Assembly: GCF_026230195.1 (NCBI RefSeq)
Contig: NZ_CP036501.1
Coordinates: 2,480,001 to 2,544,000, forward strand
DNA: 64,000 bases
Direction of reading: 5' to 3'
Source: Candidatus Paraluminiphilus aquimaris
Lineage (GTDB): Bacteria; Pseudomonadota; Gammaproteobacteria; Pseudomonadales; Halieaceae
Position 1 is the first letter of the stretch; each line of letters begins with the position of its first letter. The notes below the pieces were generated by a model. That model was not told where the DNA came from. It searched no databases and was given only the letters and a program-made list of their open reading frames with translations. Shown one piece after another: positions 47,384 to 57,937 of the stretch. The position numbers were made by a program, and so were the translations under genes.

Positions 47384-48217
47384 TTAAGGTGAACGCCAAA
47401 AGGGCCGATCACCAGCGATCGTTACGCGCTCCATCTTTCTCACTTGCGGAAAATAATCTGAACTTGCGAAGTGCTGCGAGGCTCTATTGTCCCAAAAAGC
47501 CAAAGAGCCCTCTTTCCATCGGAATCGACACTGTATTTCGGGATTAGCGGCCGTTAGATACAGGGTGCGCAGCAACTTTGAACTCTCGTCTCTGTCCATG
47601 CCTTTAATATGACTGGTAAAAGCCGTATTCACGTACAAAACAGACTCGCCCGTCTCAGGGTGTGTCCTCACAATTGGGTGCTCCACCGGGGGATAACGCT
47701 CGCGCAACTCCTCAGCAGACTTATTGAGTCTTTGAGCAAAGACCCGCGCAATATCGTGAACGGCGACTCGCCCTGTTATTGCCTCTTTCATATTTTCGGG
47801 CAAAAGTTCGTAGGCCAAAACCATATTGGCGAACAGGGTGTCCCCCCCCACCGCGGGCACCTCTACCGCCTTTAGAATTGAGCCCAGTGACGGTTTTTCA
47901 CGCCAAGTCACGTCGGAGTGCCAAAAGTTTTCTTGCCCTTTAGATTCAGGGCCATGAGCGATATGCAGGACCTCGGGATTGGACTGAGAGCGAGGTGTTG
48001 CCGGGTGGATTTCGAGTTCACCAAACCATCTTGCGAGGCTAATGTGCTGTGCCTGCGACAGCGCTTGTTCTCTAAAAAACACCACTTTGTATTTGAGTAA
48101 CGCAGCGCGGATATCAGCTATTTCTTGCTCCGTCACCTGCCCCAAGTCGACATTGCCAATCTCCGCCCCAATTGCGGGCGTCAGGGGTGAAACAGTGATA
48201 TTTGAAGTCGTCATCAT
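47384..48217 (-). CDS. TauD/TfdA-family Fe(II)/2-oxoglutarate dioxygenase (second copy)
   Basis: 277 aa. Triad H100-x-D102 (ENFWHSDVTWREKP) and H249 (LAFWDNRASQHF); R264 for 2-oxoglutarate. The two genes at 24550 and 47384 are clear paralogues: same motif spacing and a common C-terminal GDRP(Y/F). It lies between csrA and tRNA-Ser, where other gammaproteobacteria usually have nothing, so probably a lineage-specific insertion. Substrate unknown. Confidence 0.87.
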   Translation of the reverse strand: MMTTSNITVSPLTPAIGAEIGNVDLGQVTEQEIADIRAALLKYKVVFFREQALSQAQHISLARWFGELEIHPATPRSQSNPEVLHIAHGPESKGQENFWHSDVTWREKPSLGSILKAVEVPAVGGDTLFANMVLAYELLPENMKEAITGRVAVHDIARVFAQRLNKSAEELRERYPPVEHPIVRTHPETGESVLYVNTAFTSHIKGMDRDESSKLLRTLYLTAANPEIQCRFRWKEGSLAFWDNRASQHFASSDYFPQVRKMERVTIAGDRPFWRSP

Positions 48218-48402
48218 TTCTTATTCTCAGTCATCCCGACCCAGAATAACCAAGCGTGCAGAGTACGTAAACGACACGCATAGGGAATGGAAAGGTTGCA
48301 GATTGGAACGACCCCAGTGTGGCGGTGCAGGGCACTTGAATTAGGTGCACAGTACCTTTTTTTGAGATGCCATTACCCGATATATCAGCTTACGTTAGGA
48401 CC

Positions 48403-48597
48403 TCAGTCGCTTGGATCCTGTGACTGTGACGCCTCACCACGACCTTGCTTTTGGGCAAGTTCCTCACGATGAACAGTGACGTCACGGGGCGCATCGACGC
48501 CTATGCGCACCTGGTTGCCCTTAACACCTAATATGGTCACGGTGACGTTGTCACCGATGACAAGCGACTCATCGACTCTGCGGGTCAATATCAGCAT
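48403..48597 (-). CDS. csrA: Carbon storage regulator CsrA
   Basis: 64-aa RNA-binding post-transcriptional regulator that binds GGA-containing loops in mRNA leaders. Standard core [43 protein letters not shown] with key R44-type region (VHREEL) intact. C-terminal tail [16 protein letters not shown] is longer and more polar than in E. coli (61 aa). Start at the ATG at 48597. Follows lysC in the same direction. Confidence 0.97.
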   Translation of the reverse strand: MLILTRRVDESLVIGDNVTVTILGVKGNQVRIGVDAPRDVTVHREELAQKQGRGEASQSQDPSD

Positions 48598-48639
48598 CAC
48601 TAACGTCCTTGTTTGTCAGTCCCGGAGTCACCCTACACC

Positions 48640-49881
48640 TCAGGCGTCAGTATCTCCAGCCTCGTCGGCGTCCAAACCGAACGCAGAGTGCAGCGCTCGT
48701 ACAGCCAGCTCGAGAAACTTTTCCTCGATGATGACCGAGATTTTGATTTCGGAGGTACTGATCATTTGCATATTTACGCCTACCTCAGATAAAGCTCGGA
48801 ACATGGTGGCCGCAACACCCGCGTGTGAGCGCATTCCTACGCCCACGACTGAAACCTTGGCAATCTTGCTGTCTGACCGCCACTCCATAGCACCCAGCTC
48901 AGAAATATGGGTCTCTAATATCGCTTCTGCCCGCGACAAATCGTTACGGGAAACCGTAAACGTAAAGTCTGTTTTTCCTTCATCACCGACGTTTTGAAGA
49001 ATGACATCAACCTCAATATTTGCTTCACCGATTGGGCCGAGTATCTGATAAGCGATGCCTGGCGTGTCAGGAACGCCAACCATGGTCAGCTTTGCCTCGT
49101 CGCGATTGAATGCTATGCCTGCAATGGTGGGCGCTTCCATGAGATTGTCCTCGTCAACGGAGATGAGCGTTCCCGGCCCATCTTTGAAACTACTTAGTAC
49201 CCTCACCGGTATACCGTACTTCCCGGCAAACTCGACCGATCGAAGATGCAATACCTTAGACCCCATGCTCGCCATTTCGAGCATCTCTTCAAATGTGATG
49301 CTATCCAAACGCTTCGCGCCGTCAACGACACGTGGATCAGTTGTGTAGACACCATCTACGTCAGTATAAATCTGGCATTCAGCTGCGTTAACCGCCGCTG
49401 CCAACGCCACAGCGGAGGTATCTGAGCCGCCACGTCCAAGTGTCGTGGTCTCACCTTGATCATCGACGCCCTGAAAACCTGCGACAATGACAACCTTACC
49501 TGCTGATAGCTCGGCGTGTAGCCGCGTGCTGTCGATATCTTTGATTCTGGCCTTGCTGTGAAAGCTATCGGTCTTTATCGCGACCTGACTGCCTTTGAGA
49601 GAAATGGCATCAACCCCACGCTTTTGAAGCGACATGGCAAGTAATGCCATCGAAACTTGCTCTCCGGTTGAAACCAGCATGTCGAGTTCTCTGGGACAAG
49701 GCTCGTCTGAGATCTCACTCGCCAAACCGATCAACCGATTGGTCTCTCCCGACATCGCAGAAACAACGACAATGAGCTGATCACCACTCGCGTGATGTTT
49801 GGCAATACGATCGGCTACGGCTTCAATACGCTCTATCGAGCCGACCGACGTGCCACCAAATTTTTGGACAATAAGTGCCAT
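48640..49881 (-). CDS. lysC: Aspartate kinase
   Basis: Phosphorylates aspartate, the entry to lysine, threonine, methionine and diaminopimelate synthesis; together with hom and thrC in this window it covers three steps of threonine synthesis. 413 aa. Kinase domain FGGTSVGSIERIEAVADRIA, GFQGVDDQGETTTLGRGGSD, then two ACT domains in the last 150 residues (AKLTMVGVPDTPGIAYQILG; SVVGVGMRSHAGVAATMFRA) for feedback inhibition by lysine and/or threonine. Sits between alaS and csrA as in Pseudomonas. Confidence 0.96.
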   Translation of the reverse strand: MALIVQKFGGTSVGSIERIEAVADRIAKHHASGDQLIVVVSAMSGETNRLIGLASEISDEPCPRELDMLVSTGEQVSMALLAMSLQKRGVDAISLKGSQVAIKTDSFHSKARIKDIDSTRLHAELSAGKVVIVAGFQGVDDQGETTTLGRGGSDTSAVALAAAVNAAECQIYTDVDGVYTTDPRVVDGAKRLDSITFEEMLEMASMGSKVLHLRSVEFAGKYGIPVRVLSSFKDGPGTLISVDEDNLMEAPTIAGIAFNRDEAKLTMVGVPDTPGIAYQILGPIGEANIEVDVILQNVGDEGKTDFTFTVSRNDLSRAEAILETHISELGAMEWRSDSKIAKVSVVGVGMRSHAGVAATMFRALSEVGVNMQMISTSEIKISVIIEEKFLELAVRALHSAFGLDADEAGDTDA

Positions 49882-49982
49882 GAGAAGAAAAAGGGCCGTC
49901 GAAAAGTCGCGTATTAAACACGGTTTACGCCATCACTTAAAGGCGATATGACCGTGCAAAGTGCTCATATCGCATTGTGCGA

Positions 49983-52586
49983 CTAACCGCCAAGCCGTTC
50001 AGAAACCCATTCGGGAAGGTCAGCAAGCGCCGGTTTCAGGGCGCTCACATCGGTGCCTCCACCCTGTGCCATATCGGGTCTACCGCCCCCTTTGCCACCG
50101 ACGCGACCTGCAAATTCCTTCATCACATCGCCTGCTCGAACCCTGTCGGTCAGATCTTTGGTAACACCGGCAACCAGTGAAATCTTGTCACCCTCGACAG
50201 CGGCGAGAAGCACAACGCCCGAGCTGAGTTTATTCTTACAATGATCGAGTGTTTGCCGGAGTGTGGACGCATCTGCACCGTCAACAACGGTGGCTAAGAC
50301 GTTGGTATCACCGACCTGCACAGCCTCTTCCGTAAGATCTGAGCCAGCACCGGTCGCCAGTTTCTGCTTGAGCTGGGTTATTTGCTTCTCGAGGTCCCTG
50401 ACTTCTTTTCGGAGATTAGAAACCTTCTCAGCGGCTAATGCGGGCGACGCTTTTACAACGTCACACACTTCGGCGAGCGCTTGATCAGCTTTTGCAATAT
50501 CCGCGAGCGCCCCGACACCCGTGACCGCTTCGATACGACGAACACCTGAGGCAACGCCCGCTTCGGTCAGAATTCGAAAAATGCCTATATCGCCCGTCCT
50601 ACTGACGTGAGTACCCCCACAAAGCTCTACCGAAAATCGATCCGTACCCATGGTGAGCACACGGACTTCATCGCCGTATTTCTCTCCAAATAAAGCCGTC
50701 GCACCAGCAGCAACCGCCGACTCCATATCCATCTCTTGCGTAAGGACCTCGCCATTACTCTGCACTTGCTGGTTCACGATCGAAGCGACCTGCTGAAGCT
50801 CTTGTGCAGTCAGTCCCTCAGAGTGCGAAAAATCAAATCGTAATTTATCGGCATCTACCAATGAGCCTTTTTGCTGGACGTGCTCACCCAAGACTTGCCG
50901 CAATGCTTCGTGCATTAAATGTGTCGCGGAGTGGTTGGCTTTGATTCGCGTTCGCAGCGAAGCATCAATTGCTGCTTTTACCTCGTCACCCGAGGCAAGC
51001 TCTCCCTCTATCACAACGACATGGTGCAAATGATGGCCTTGTGCTTTGGTGGTGTCGCGAACTTCAAGCTTCGCACTGTCAGAGACGATATATCCCGTAT
51101 CGCCCACCTGACCGCCGCTTTCGCCGTAGAACGGTGTCCTATCAAGGATTACAACCGCGCTATCACCGGCGGAAATAGCCGTTCGCGCATCCCCGTCTAC
51201 AAACAACCCTCGAACCTTCGCCGTCGACTCAACGTCGCCATACCCTAAGAACTCAGTTTCACCCGCCACGTTGATAACGTTGTTGTAGTCGACCTGAAAC
51301 GAGCCGCTTTCCTGTGAACGCTTGCGCTGCGCCTGCATCTCCGCTTCGTATCCCTCGATATCCAGCTCAAGGCCTCGCTCTCGCGCAATGTCATTGGTCA
51401 GGTCGACTGGAAAACCAAATGTATCGTAGAGGCGGAAGACAACATCACCCGGGATTTGATTGCCATCGAGCGAAGCAAGTGCCTGCTCCAAAATATCCAT
51501 ACCCTTATCAAGAGTACGCGCAAACTGTTCTTCCTCTGACGCAAGGGCTTTGATAATTGCACCCTCCTGCCTCACCAATTCAGGGTAAGCGGTACCCATT
51601 TCACTAACCAAGGCCGGCACGAGACTCGCAAAAAACGGTTCAGTGGCACCCAGTTTGTTACCGTGGCGAATCGCGCGTCGTAAAATACGGCGCAGTACGT
51701 AGCCTCGACCTTCATTACTTGGCAGCACGCCATCGGTTATAAGGAAGGCGCAAGAACGCAAGTGATCAGCCACGACACGCAGCGACGTGTGACTGTGGTC
51801 CTCAACATCTAATTTCTCAGCCGCCGCGGCAATCAGGGCTTTGAAGAGATCAATATCGTAGTTGTTGTGTTCGCCTTGCAGTACCGCAGAAATCCGCTCC
51901 AGCCCCATACCGGTGTCGACAGAGGGCGCCGGCAGAGGGTTCAAGACCCCCGCGCTATCGCGGTTGTACTGCATGAACACGAGATTCCAGATTTCGATGT
52001 ATCGATCGAGATCATCATCAGGCGATCCCGGTGGGCCGCCAGGTACATCCGGACCATGGTCGTAAAAAATTTCCGACGAAGGTCCACAGGGGCCTGTGTC
52101 GCCCATCTGCCAGAAGTTGTCTTCGTCAAGGCGCGACAGACGGTTGGGATCCACACCAATCTCATCGACCCATATCTGTGCCGCTTCATCATCGGAAATA
52201 TGGACCGTTACCCAAAGCTTATCTTTCGGAAGCTGAAGTTCCTCCGTCAAAAAGGTCCATGCAAAATTAATGGCTTCGCGCTTGAAGTAATCACCAAAGC
52301 TGAAGTTTCCCAGCATTTCAAAAAACGTATGGTGTCGCGCGGTGTAACCAACATTCTCAAGATCGTTGTGCTTACCGCCCGCGCGAACGCAACGCTGACT
52401 TGATACTGCGCGGTTGTAGTCACGCACCTCCAACCCAAGAAACGTATCCTTAAACTGGTTCATTCCCGCGTTAGTGAATAGCAACGTCGGGTCGTCGTGA
52501 GGAACCAATGAACTGGAGTCCACACGGGTATGCCCTTGGCGCTCAAAGTAGGAAAGGAAAGCCTCTCTAATATCAGCGGTTTTCAT
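49983..52586 (-). CDS. alaS: Alanyl-tRNA synthetase
   Basis: 867-aa class II synthetase. N-terminal catalytic core ([40 protein letters not shown]), editing domain with [16 protein letters not shown] and the zinc motif [13 protein letters not shown], and the C-terminal C-Ala region ([15 protein letters not shown]). ATG at 52586 is used; a TTG two codons upstream is possible. Length agrees with the family (E. coli 876). Confidence 0.97.
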   Translation of the reverse strand: MKTADIREAFLSYFERQGHTRVDSSSLVPHDDPTLLFTNAGMNQFKDTFLGLEVRDYNRAVSSQRCVRAGGKHNDLENVGYTARHHTFFEMLGNFSFGDYFKREAINFAWTFLTEELQLPKDKLWVTVHISDDEAAQIWVDEIGVDPNRLSRLDEDNFWQMGDTGPCGPSSEIFYDHGPDVPGGPPGSPDDDLDRYIEIWNLVFMQYNRDSAGVLNPLPAPSVDTGMGLERISAVLQGEHNNYDIDLFKALIAAAAEKLDVEDHSHTSLRVVADHLRSCAFLITDGVLPSNEGRGYVLRRILRRAIRHGNKLGATEPFFASLVPALVSEMGTAYPELVRQEGAIIKALASEEEQFARTLDKGMDILEQALASLDGNQIPGDVVFRLYDTFGFPVDLTNDIARERGLELDIEGYEAEMQAQRKRSQESGSFQVDYNNVINVAGETEFLGYGDVESTAKVRGLFVDGDARTAISAGDSAVVILDRTPFYGESGGQVGDTGYIVSDSAKLEVRDTTKAQGHHLHHVVVIEGELASGDEVKAAIDASLRTRIKANHSATHLMHEALRQVLGEHVQQKGSLVDADKLRFDFSHSEGLTAQELQQVASIVNQQVQSNGEVLTQEMDMESAVAAGATALFGEKYGDEVRVLTMGTDRFSVELCGGTHVSRTGDIGIFRILTEAGVASGVRRIEAVTGVGALADIAKADQALAEVCDVVKASPALAAEKVSNLRKEVRDLEKQITQLKQKLATGAGSDLTEEAVQVGDTNVLATVVDGADASTLRQTLDHCKNKLSSGVVLLAAVEGDKISLVAGVTKDLTDRVRAGDVMKEFAGRVGGKGGGRPDMAQGGGTDVSALKPALADLPEWVSERLGG

Positions 52587-52638
52587 GGTCAAATCTCTAA
52601 ATATGTTTTTTGGAGGACGTCGACTAGTAGCTCAACTA

Positions 52639-52995
52639 TTAGCTCAAGCCCTGAGCAAGCTCACCTTCTTTCATGTCGCGTCCCGCTAAAATATGCAAGT
52701 GAAGATGGAAGACGGTCTGACCCCCTCCCTCTCCGTTATTAATAACTAGCCGAAAAGCATCCTCGACTCCCAGCTGATTTGCGACTTTACCCGCCACCAC
52801 TAAGAGGTGTCCGAGAAGTGCTTGATCTTCCTCATCCGCCACAGACAACATCGGTATGGGTTTCCGCGGAATAATCAAAACGTGTGTTGGCGCTTGGGGA
52901 TAGATATCTTTGATGACAACACATTGCTCGTCTTGGTAGAGAAAATCCGTCGGAATTTCACCCCGGGTGATTTTTCCAAATATCGTGTCTTCCAT
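52639..52995 (-). CDS. HIT-family nucleotide hydrolase (HinT-like)
   Basis: 118 aa. MEDTIFGKITRGEIPTDFLY start, HVLIIPRKPIPMLS, and the histidine triad HLHLHILAGRDM near the C-terminus. HinT hydrolyses AMP/GMP phosphoramidates. It stands between the Trm112 protein and alaS. Confidence 0.94.
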   Translation of the reverse strand: MEDTIFGKITRGEIPTDFLYQDEQCVVIKDIYPQAPTHVLIIPRKPIPMLSVADEEDQALLGHLLVVAGKVANQLGVEDAFRLVINNGEGGGQTVFHLHLHILAGRDMKEGELAQGLS

Positions 52996-53000
52996 AGCGA

Positions 53001-53186
53001 CTACCCAAGCTTTTCGTCTGCGGTGAGCACCCTCGCCTCACCCTCGAGTAACACGGGAATGCCGTCTCTCACCGGATAAGCAAGTCCACTCGCTTTGCAG
53101 ACGAGCTCTTGAGCTGCCTCGTCAAAATCGAGCGGGGCCTTCGTCACAGGGCAAACCAAAATTTGCAGTAATTTTTTATCGAGCAC
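53001..53186 (-). CDS. Trm112-like small zinc protein
   Basis: 61 aa with the Trm112/UPF0434 pattern: [40 protein letters not shown]. In eukaryotes and archaea Trm112 partners methyltransferases; bacterial members often lie beside kdsB, which is absent here. Only two cysteines remain (C12 and C31), so zinc binding may be lost. Five nt upstream of the HIT gene. Confidence 0.88.
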   Translation of the reverse strand: MLDKKLLQILVCPVTKAPLDFDEAAQELVCKASGLAYPVRDGIPVLLEGEARVLTADEKLG

Positions 53187-53230
53187 GTCTTTCTCCTTTG
53201 GCGCGCGCTGAGTATACGCTCTAATCAGTG

Positions 53231-54052
53231 TCAGGGCATGGCCGGTACAAGTAATTGCGGGTCAACTCTCTGGTTGAACCAACTCATTCGCCAGTCTAAA
53301 TGAGGGCCCGTAGCGCGACCCGTTGCGCCAATCGCCCCAATGGGATCACCTGTGCGCACTTCCTCCCCCACTTGCACGTCAATGCGACTCATGTGAAGAA
53401 ACGAAGAACTGAGGCCAAAACCATGATCGAGGATGACGGTACCCCCTGAGTAAAAAAGATCGGGCTCTGCCAGTGTGATAACGCCCGGCCCGGGCGACAG
53501 AACAGGTGTTCCGGTAGGTCGAGCGACATCGACACCATAATGAGGATTACCCGGTTTTCCGTTATAGAACCGCTGGCTGCCATAGACACCACTGATTCGC
53601 CCTGTCACGGGCCACGCTAACCCCGACTTAACCGCGAAGAGGAACTCCTCACGTTTTACACGCTTTGCTTTGGCGGACCGAACGCGCCGTCGCTCCTCAC
53701 GAATCCGCACGAGCTGCTCCTCAGGCGGTGTCACGGTTCTTTGCGGTACGCCCTCAACACGCGAAATACGATACTGCCTTGTCTGAAGCTCGATAGGGCA
53801 CAGGCTCGTCTCATTTACCCGCAGCTCGAGCTTGTTTGGCGCATCACGCCCGAGACCTAACAGGAATGTGCCATCTTCTAGTACGGGCACTTGGACATCA
53901 TTGAATTCCAGCCGTGCATTGGGTTCTGTCTTACCCCAAAGCAAACCACCCGGTTGAAAATTCCCCTCCAACACCGGGCAACCCTCGCTCGCCGACACAA
54001 AGGGATTCACGCCAAAAACGAGGCAAAATATAAAGGTCAGCTTTGGACGCAT
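53231..54052 (-). CDS. Secreted M23-family (LytM-type) metallopeptidase
   Basis: 273 aa with a signal peptide (about 1-21, cut near VSA). The region 100-135 is basic and coiled ([20 protein letters not shown]). LytM core: H171 and D175 ([13 protein letters not shown]), H220 (FLHMSRI), and H251 with D253 at the usual HxH ([12 protein letters not shown]). The last histidine is replaced by aspartate, which may or may not keep zinc. It should bind or cut peptidoglycan in the periplasm. ATG at 54052 has AGGGAG; divergent from greB. Confidence 0.87.
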   Translation of the reverse strand: MRPKLTFIFCLVFGVNPFVSASEGCPVLEGNFQPGGLLWGKTEPNARLEFNDVQVPVLEDGTFLLGLGRDAPNKLELRVNETSLCPIELQTRQYRISRVEGVPQRTVTPPEEQLVRIREERRRVRSAKAKRVKREEFLFAVKSGLAWPVTGRISGVYGSQRFYNGKPGNPHYGVDVARPTGTPVLSPGPGVITLAEPDLFYSGGTVILDHGFGLSSSFLHMSRIDVQVGEEVRTGDPIGAIGATGRATGPHLDWRMSWFNQRVDPQLLVPAMP

Positions 54053-54161
54053 GTGACTCCCTAATTTTCTTTGAATCTGCTTTACTCGCTCATTAGAGAT
54101 GATGGCGCAGCATGGCATTCAAATCTACAAGGACATCCACGAAAACACAGAAGGAGCATTC

Positions 54162-54659
54162 ATGTCGCGGTATCGCCCGCCCCGTGCCAAAGGCTCACCC
54201 TACATTACACCGGAGGGAGCCCAGCGACTGCGTGACGAACTCAAAATGCTCTGGAAAGATGAGCGACCTAAAGTAACGGCCGTCGTGCATGCAGCGGCGC
54301 TCAATGGCGATCGCTCAGAGAATGGCGATTACATTTACGGAAAAAAGCGGCTCCGAGAGATCGACTCCCGCGTGCGTTTCCTTCAAAAACGTCTAGACGA
54401 GCTCACTGTGGTGGATACTTCCCCAACCGACCCCTCTAAAGTCTATTTTGGTGCTCGAGTCACTCTCGAGGGTGGCGATGGGCGGTTACAAGAATTTAAA
54501 ATTGTTGGTCCTGATGAATTTGACCTAAGTCTGGGCCTTCTAAGCTGCGATTCCCCCCTTGGACGGTCTCTTCTTGGAAAGACCGCAGGCGATACCGTCG
54601 TTGTGCAAACGCCTGAGCAGGAAACTGAGTGGTTTATTGACGCGATCGCGTATCAATAG
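54162..54659 (+). CDS. greB: Transcription elongation factor GreB
   Basis: 165 aa. Coiled-coil N-domain (GAQRLRDELKMLWKDERPKV, ERSENGDYIYGKKRLREIDS) that enters the RNA polymerase secondary channel, then the FKBP-like C-domain (ARVTLEGGDGRLQEFKIVGP; SPLGRSLLGKTAGDTVVV). The acidic tip NGDRSENGDYIYGK is typical for GreB/GreA factors that rescue backtracked RNA polymerase. AAGGAG precedes the ATG at 54162. Confidence 0.94.
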   Translation: MSRYRPPRAKGSPYITPEGAQRLRDELKMLWKDERPKVTAVVHAAALNGDRSENGDYIYGKKRLREIDSRVRFLQKRLDELTVVDTSPTDPSKVYFGARVTLEGGDGRLQEFKIVGPDEFDLSLGLLSCDSPLGRSLLGKTAGDTVVVQTPEQETEWFIDAIAYQ

Positions 54660-54776
54660 CACTAACAAATCAGCTTAAATGACGACAATTCCCACGTCGC
54701 CAACTCCGGATTTACGAGCCAAGTGTTATTATTGTCGCAACACGAAATTTGTCATTAATTCTTAGGAGAGAGAGCA

Positions 54777-57641
54777 TTGAATCAGGGCGTCACGGACCAT
54801 TTTCAGCAGCGTCACATTGGAACGACCAAAGCCCAACAGCAAGAAATGGCGTCAAGCGTCGGCTTTGAAAGTGTTGAGCAGCTGATCGAGACCGCGATTC
54901 CTGACAATATCAAAGCCAAGGCGTCACTTCGTTTGCCCCCAGCCCTAAGCGAGGCTCAAGCACTGAAGCGACTCCGTAACTACGCAGACCAAAATACCGT
55001 CATGCGCAGTTGTATCGGGATGGGGTATTACGACACGCTCACGCCAGCTGTGCTCCTTCGAAATGTTTTCGAAAACCCCGGTTGGTACACGGCATACACA
55101 CCTTACCAGCCCGAAATATCACAAGGGCGTCTAGAGACCCTACTGACATTTCAGCAAGTCATTATTGATCTTACAGGCATGCCGCTTGCCAATGCCTCGC
55201 TCCTTGATGAAGCCACCGCTGCTGCCGAAGCCATGACACTCATGCATCGGATGAATCGAAAATCCAAGTCATCGACCTTTGTCGTCGCTGAGGACTGTCA
55301 TCCACAAACCATCTCGCTCATTCAAACACGAGCAGAGCCGCTGGGCATTGAAGTTCGACTTGTTGACCCTGAATCCCTCGAGAATGTCGACGACGCCTTT
55401 GGGCTTCTAGCGCAGTATCCGGGCACATTTGGCGATGTGCGAGACTTGAGCGACGTCATCAAAACGTCTCATGAAAAAAATATCCTAGTCGGCGTCGCAA
55501 GTGACCTTCTCGCACTTACGTTACTCAAGTCGCCAGGCTCCATGGGGGCAGACGTTGTCGTGGGTAGCTCGCAACGCTTTGGCGTTCCAATGGGGTTCGG
55601 TGGTCCCCACGCCGCATTTTTCGCGACCCGCGATGAGTACAAGAGATCGATGCCGGGGCGGGTTATTGGTGTGTCGATTGATAGCCGCGGACGTCAAGCC
55701 CTTCGCATGGCAATGCAGACACGCGAACAACACATTCGACGAGAAAAAGCGACGAGCAACATCTGCACAGCACAGGCCCTGCTTGCGATTATGGCCGGCC
55801 TGTACGCCATGCATCATGGCCCCGAGGGCCTACGAGCCATTGCAACACGGGTGCATCACTTAACAACACAACTGGCTAGCGCCCTAGGCGGCACAGCACA
55901 CACGGTCGTAAATAACAGCTGGTTCGACACACTCACCATACAAACCGGGTCAGCTGATGCCATCCACACCCTCGCCGAATCGCGCGGCTTTAACCTGCGT
56001 CGTATTAATGACACCCATGTTGGTATCTCACTTGATGAGACCACCACGGCTGAGGAACTCGAGTCACTCGTTGAACTCTTCGGCGGCGTCTATTCGGCGG
56101 AGGGCACCGAAGAAAAAAGTGACAAGCCATCGTCAGTGAGTCCGCTACTCATTCGTGAGATGGATTATCTTCAGCACCCGCTGTTTCACGACTATCGAAC
56201 AGAAACGGAAATGCTGAGGTACCTAAAGCGCTTGGAAAACAAAGATATCTCGCTGACTCGCGCGATGATTCCACTGGGTAGCTGCACGATGAAGCTCAAC
56301 GCGGCGGCAGAGATGATCCCTGTCTCCTGGCCTGAGTTTGCTCGAATGCATCCGTTTGCTCCCGCCCATCAGACTGTTGGTTATCTGGCGATGCTGGAAG
56401 AGCTGTCTCAATGGTTAACAGAGTGCACCGGCTACGACGCGATGTCGCTACAGCCAAACTCGGGCGCACAGGGAGAATATGCTGGGCTCATGGCAATTCG
56501 TCGATACCACCGCGCACGCGGTGAATCGCACCGAAATATTTGTCTAATACCCACATCCGCACATGGCACCAATCCGGCCAGTGCCGTGATGGCGGGAATG
56601 AAAGTTGTGCTCGTTAGCTGCGATGACAGCGGCAACGTCGACATACAAGACCTCAAAGCGAAGGTCGATGCACACTCCGCTGACCTTGCGGCGATCATGG
56701 TCACCTACCCATCTACACACGGCGTATTTGAAGCCTCTATTGTCGAACTCTGTGAGCTAATCCACGAACACGGTGGCCAAGTCTACGTCGACGGCGCAAA
56801 TCTAAACGCGCTGGTTGGCTTGGCAGGACCCGGTAAATTTGGAGCCGATGTCTCTCATCTGAACCTACACAAAACATTCTGCATTCCTCATGGTGGCGGA
56901 GGGCCAGGTATGGGACCGATAGGCGTTGGTGAACATCTTGCACCCTATCTGGCCTCGTCGGTTGTTGTGCCACAAGACGGTCTCGACGCCACAAACAATG
57001 TCATCAGCGCGACGCCGTTTGGTAGCGCCTCTATCCTCCCCATTTCGTGGATGTACATCGCCATGATGGGTCCGGATGGCGTGACAGACGCAAGTCGTAT
57101 TGCGATCGTTCATGCCAACTACATCGCCAAGCGCCTGCGAGGACACTTTGACGTGCTCTACACAGGACGCAATGACACAGTGGCGCACGAATGCATCATC
57201 GATATTAGACCCCTCAAAGAGCGCTGTGGCATTTCAGAAGAAGACGTAGCAAAAAGATTAATCGATTACGGTTTTCACGCCCCCACGATGTCATTTCCAG
57301 TTGCCGGCACGCTAATGATCGAGCCAACTGAATCAGAGTCCCTCGCCGAGATTGATCGCTTTTGTGACGCAATGCTGTGTATTCGAGATGAAATCAGGGC
57401 GGTGGAAGACGGTCGTCTCGACCCCATTAATAACCCGCTCAAAAACGCGCCACACACCTTGGACGAGGTGACCGCGACAAACTGGGACAGGCCTTACTCG
57501 CGCGAGCAAGCCGTTTGGCCGGTTGACTCGTTAAGGTCGGACAAATACTGGCCACCGGTTAACCGAGTGGATAACGTTTACGGAGATCGAAACCTCATTT
57601 GCTCGTGTCCGAGTATCGAGTCTTACCTAGAAACGGCCTGA
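54777..57641 (+). CDS. gcvP: Glycine dehydrogenase (decarboxylating), P-protein of the glycine cleavage system
   Basis: 954-aa long-form P-protein (N and C halves fused). Decarboxylates glycine with PLP and passes the aminomethyl group to the H-protein lipoyl arm. [20 protein letters not shown] start, [20 protein letters not shown]-half [21 protein letters not shown]-half [19 protein letters not shown] and the PLP lysine in [21 protein letters not shown] start at 54777 with AGGAGAGAG upstream. No gcvT or gcvH beside it and no glycine riboswitch-like leader. Confidence 0.95.
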   Translation: MNQGVTDHFQQRHIGTTKAQQQEMASSVGFESVEQLIETAIPDNIKAKASLRLPPALSEAQALKRLRNYADQNTVMRSCIGMGYYDTLTPAVLLRNVFENPGWYTAYTPYQPEISQGRLETLLTFQQVIIDLTGMPLANASLLDEATAAAEAMTLMHRMNRKSKSSTFVVAEDCHPQTISLIQTRAEPLGIEVRLVDPESLENVDDAFGLLAQYPGTFGDVRDLSDVIKTSHEKNILVGVASDLLALTLLKSPGSMGADVVVGSSQRFGVPMGFGGPHAAFFATRDEYKRSMPGRVIGVSIDSRGRQALRMAMQTREQHIRREKATSNICTAQALLAIMAGLYAMHHGPEGLRAIATRVHHLTTQLASALGGTAHTVVNNSWFDTLTIQTGSADAIHTLAESRGFNLRRINDTHVGISLDETTTAEELESLVELFGGVYSAEGTEEKSDKPSSVSPLLIREMDYLQHPLFHDYRTETEMLRYLKRLENKDISLTRAMIPLGSCTMKLNAAAEMIPVSWPEFARMHPFAPAHQTVGYLAMLEELSQWLTECTGYDAMSLQPNSGAQGEYAGLMAIRRYHRARGESHRNICLIPTSAHGTNPASAVMAGMKVVLVSCDDSGNVDIQDLKAKVDAHSADLAAIMVTYPSTHGVFEASIVELCELIHEHGGQVYVDGANLNALVGLAGPGKFGADVSHLNLHKTFCIPHGGGGPGMGPIGVGEHLAPYLASSVVVPQDGLDATNNVISATPFGSASILPISWMYIAMMGPDGVTDASRIAIVHANYIAKRLRGHFDVLYTGRNDTVAHECIIDIRPLKERCGISEEDVAKRLIDYGFHAPTMSFPVAGTLMIEPTESESLAEIDRFCDAMLCIRDEIRAVEDGRLDPINNPLKNAPHTLDEVTATNWDRPYSREQAVWPVDSLRSDKYWPPVNRVDNVYGDRNLICSCPSIESYLETA

Positions 57642-57674
57642 CGTAAGGTGGCTACGTGAACCACTTCGTGTGAT

Positions 57675-57688
57675 GTAGCTTCGGCTAC
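57675..57688 (+). terminator. Short UUCG-tetraloop hairpin after gcvP
   Basis: GTAGC, loop TTCG, GCTAC, then TTATT, 34 nt after the gcvP stop and just before the convergent DUF1244 stop. The stem is short and the T-run imperfect, so it is a weak candidate terminator for gcvP. Confidence 0.35.
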
Positions 57689-57937
57689 TTATTCAGCGAT
57701 GGGGGTTTGGTAACGGGTTTTCCATTCCTCGTAAGGCATACCGTAGATGAGCTCGCGAGCAGCATCTTTAGTCATTGAGTCACCTGCCTCGCTGGCTGCT
57801 TCTGCGTACCATTTAGAGAGACAATTTCGACAGAAGCCGGCGAGCTCCATGAGATCGATGTTCTGAACGTCCGTGCGCTCTTGCAAATGACCGACGAGGC
57901 GCCTAAACGCTGCCGCCTGCAACTCAACCTCTGTCAT
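57689..57937 (-). CDS. DUF1244 family protein
   Basis: 82 aa matching DUF1244: AAAFRRLVGHLQERTDVQNI, DLMELAGFCRNCLSKWYAEA, AARELIYGMPYEEWKTRYQT. The C-x2-C pair (FCRNC) may bind a metal or act in redox; no function is established. Its ATG overlaps the Nudix gene stop by 4 nt, so the pair is co-translated. Confidence 0.9.
   Translation of the reverse strand: MTEVELQAAAFRRLVGHLQERTDVQNIDLMELAGFCRNCLSKWYAEAASEAGDSMTKDAARELIYGMPYEEWKTRYQTPIAE

Noticed and set aside
54660-54776. Glycine riboswitch upstream of gcvP
   Set aside because: The leader is short and has no recognisable glycine aptamer core.
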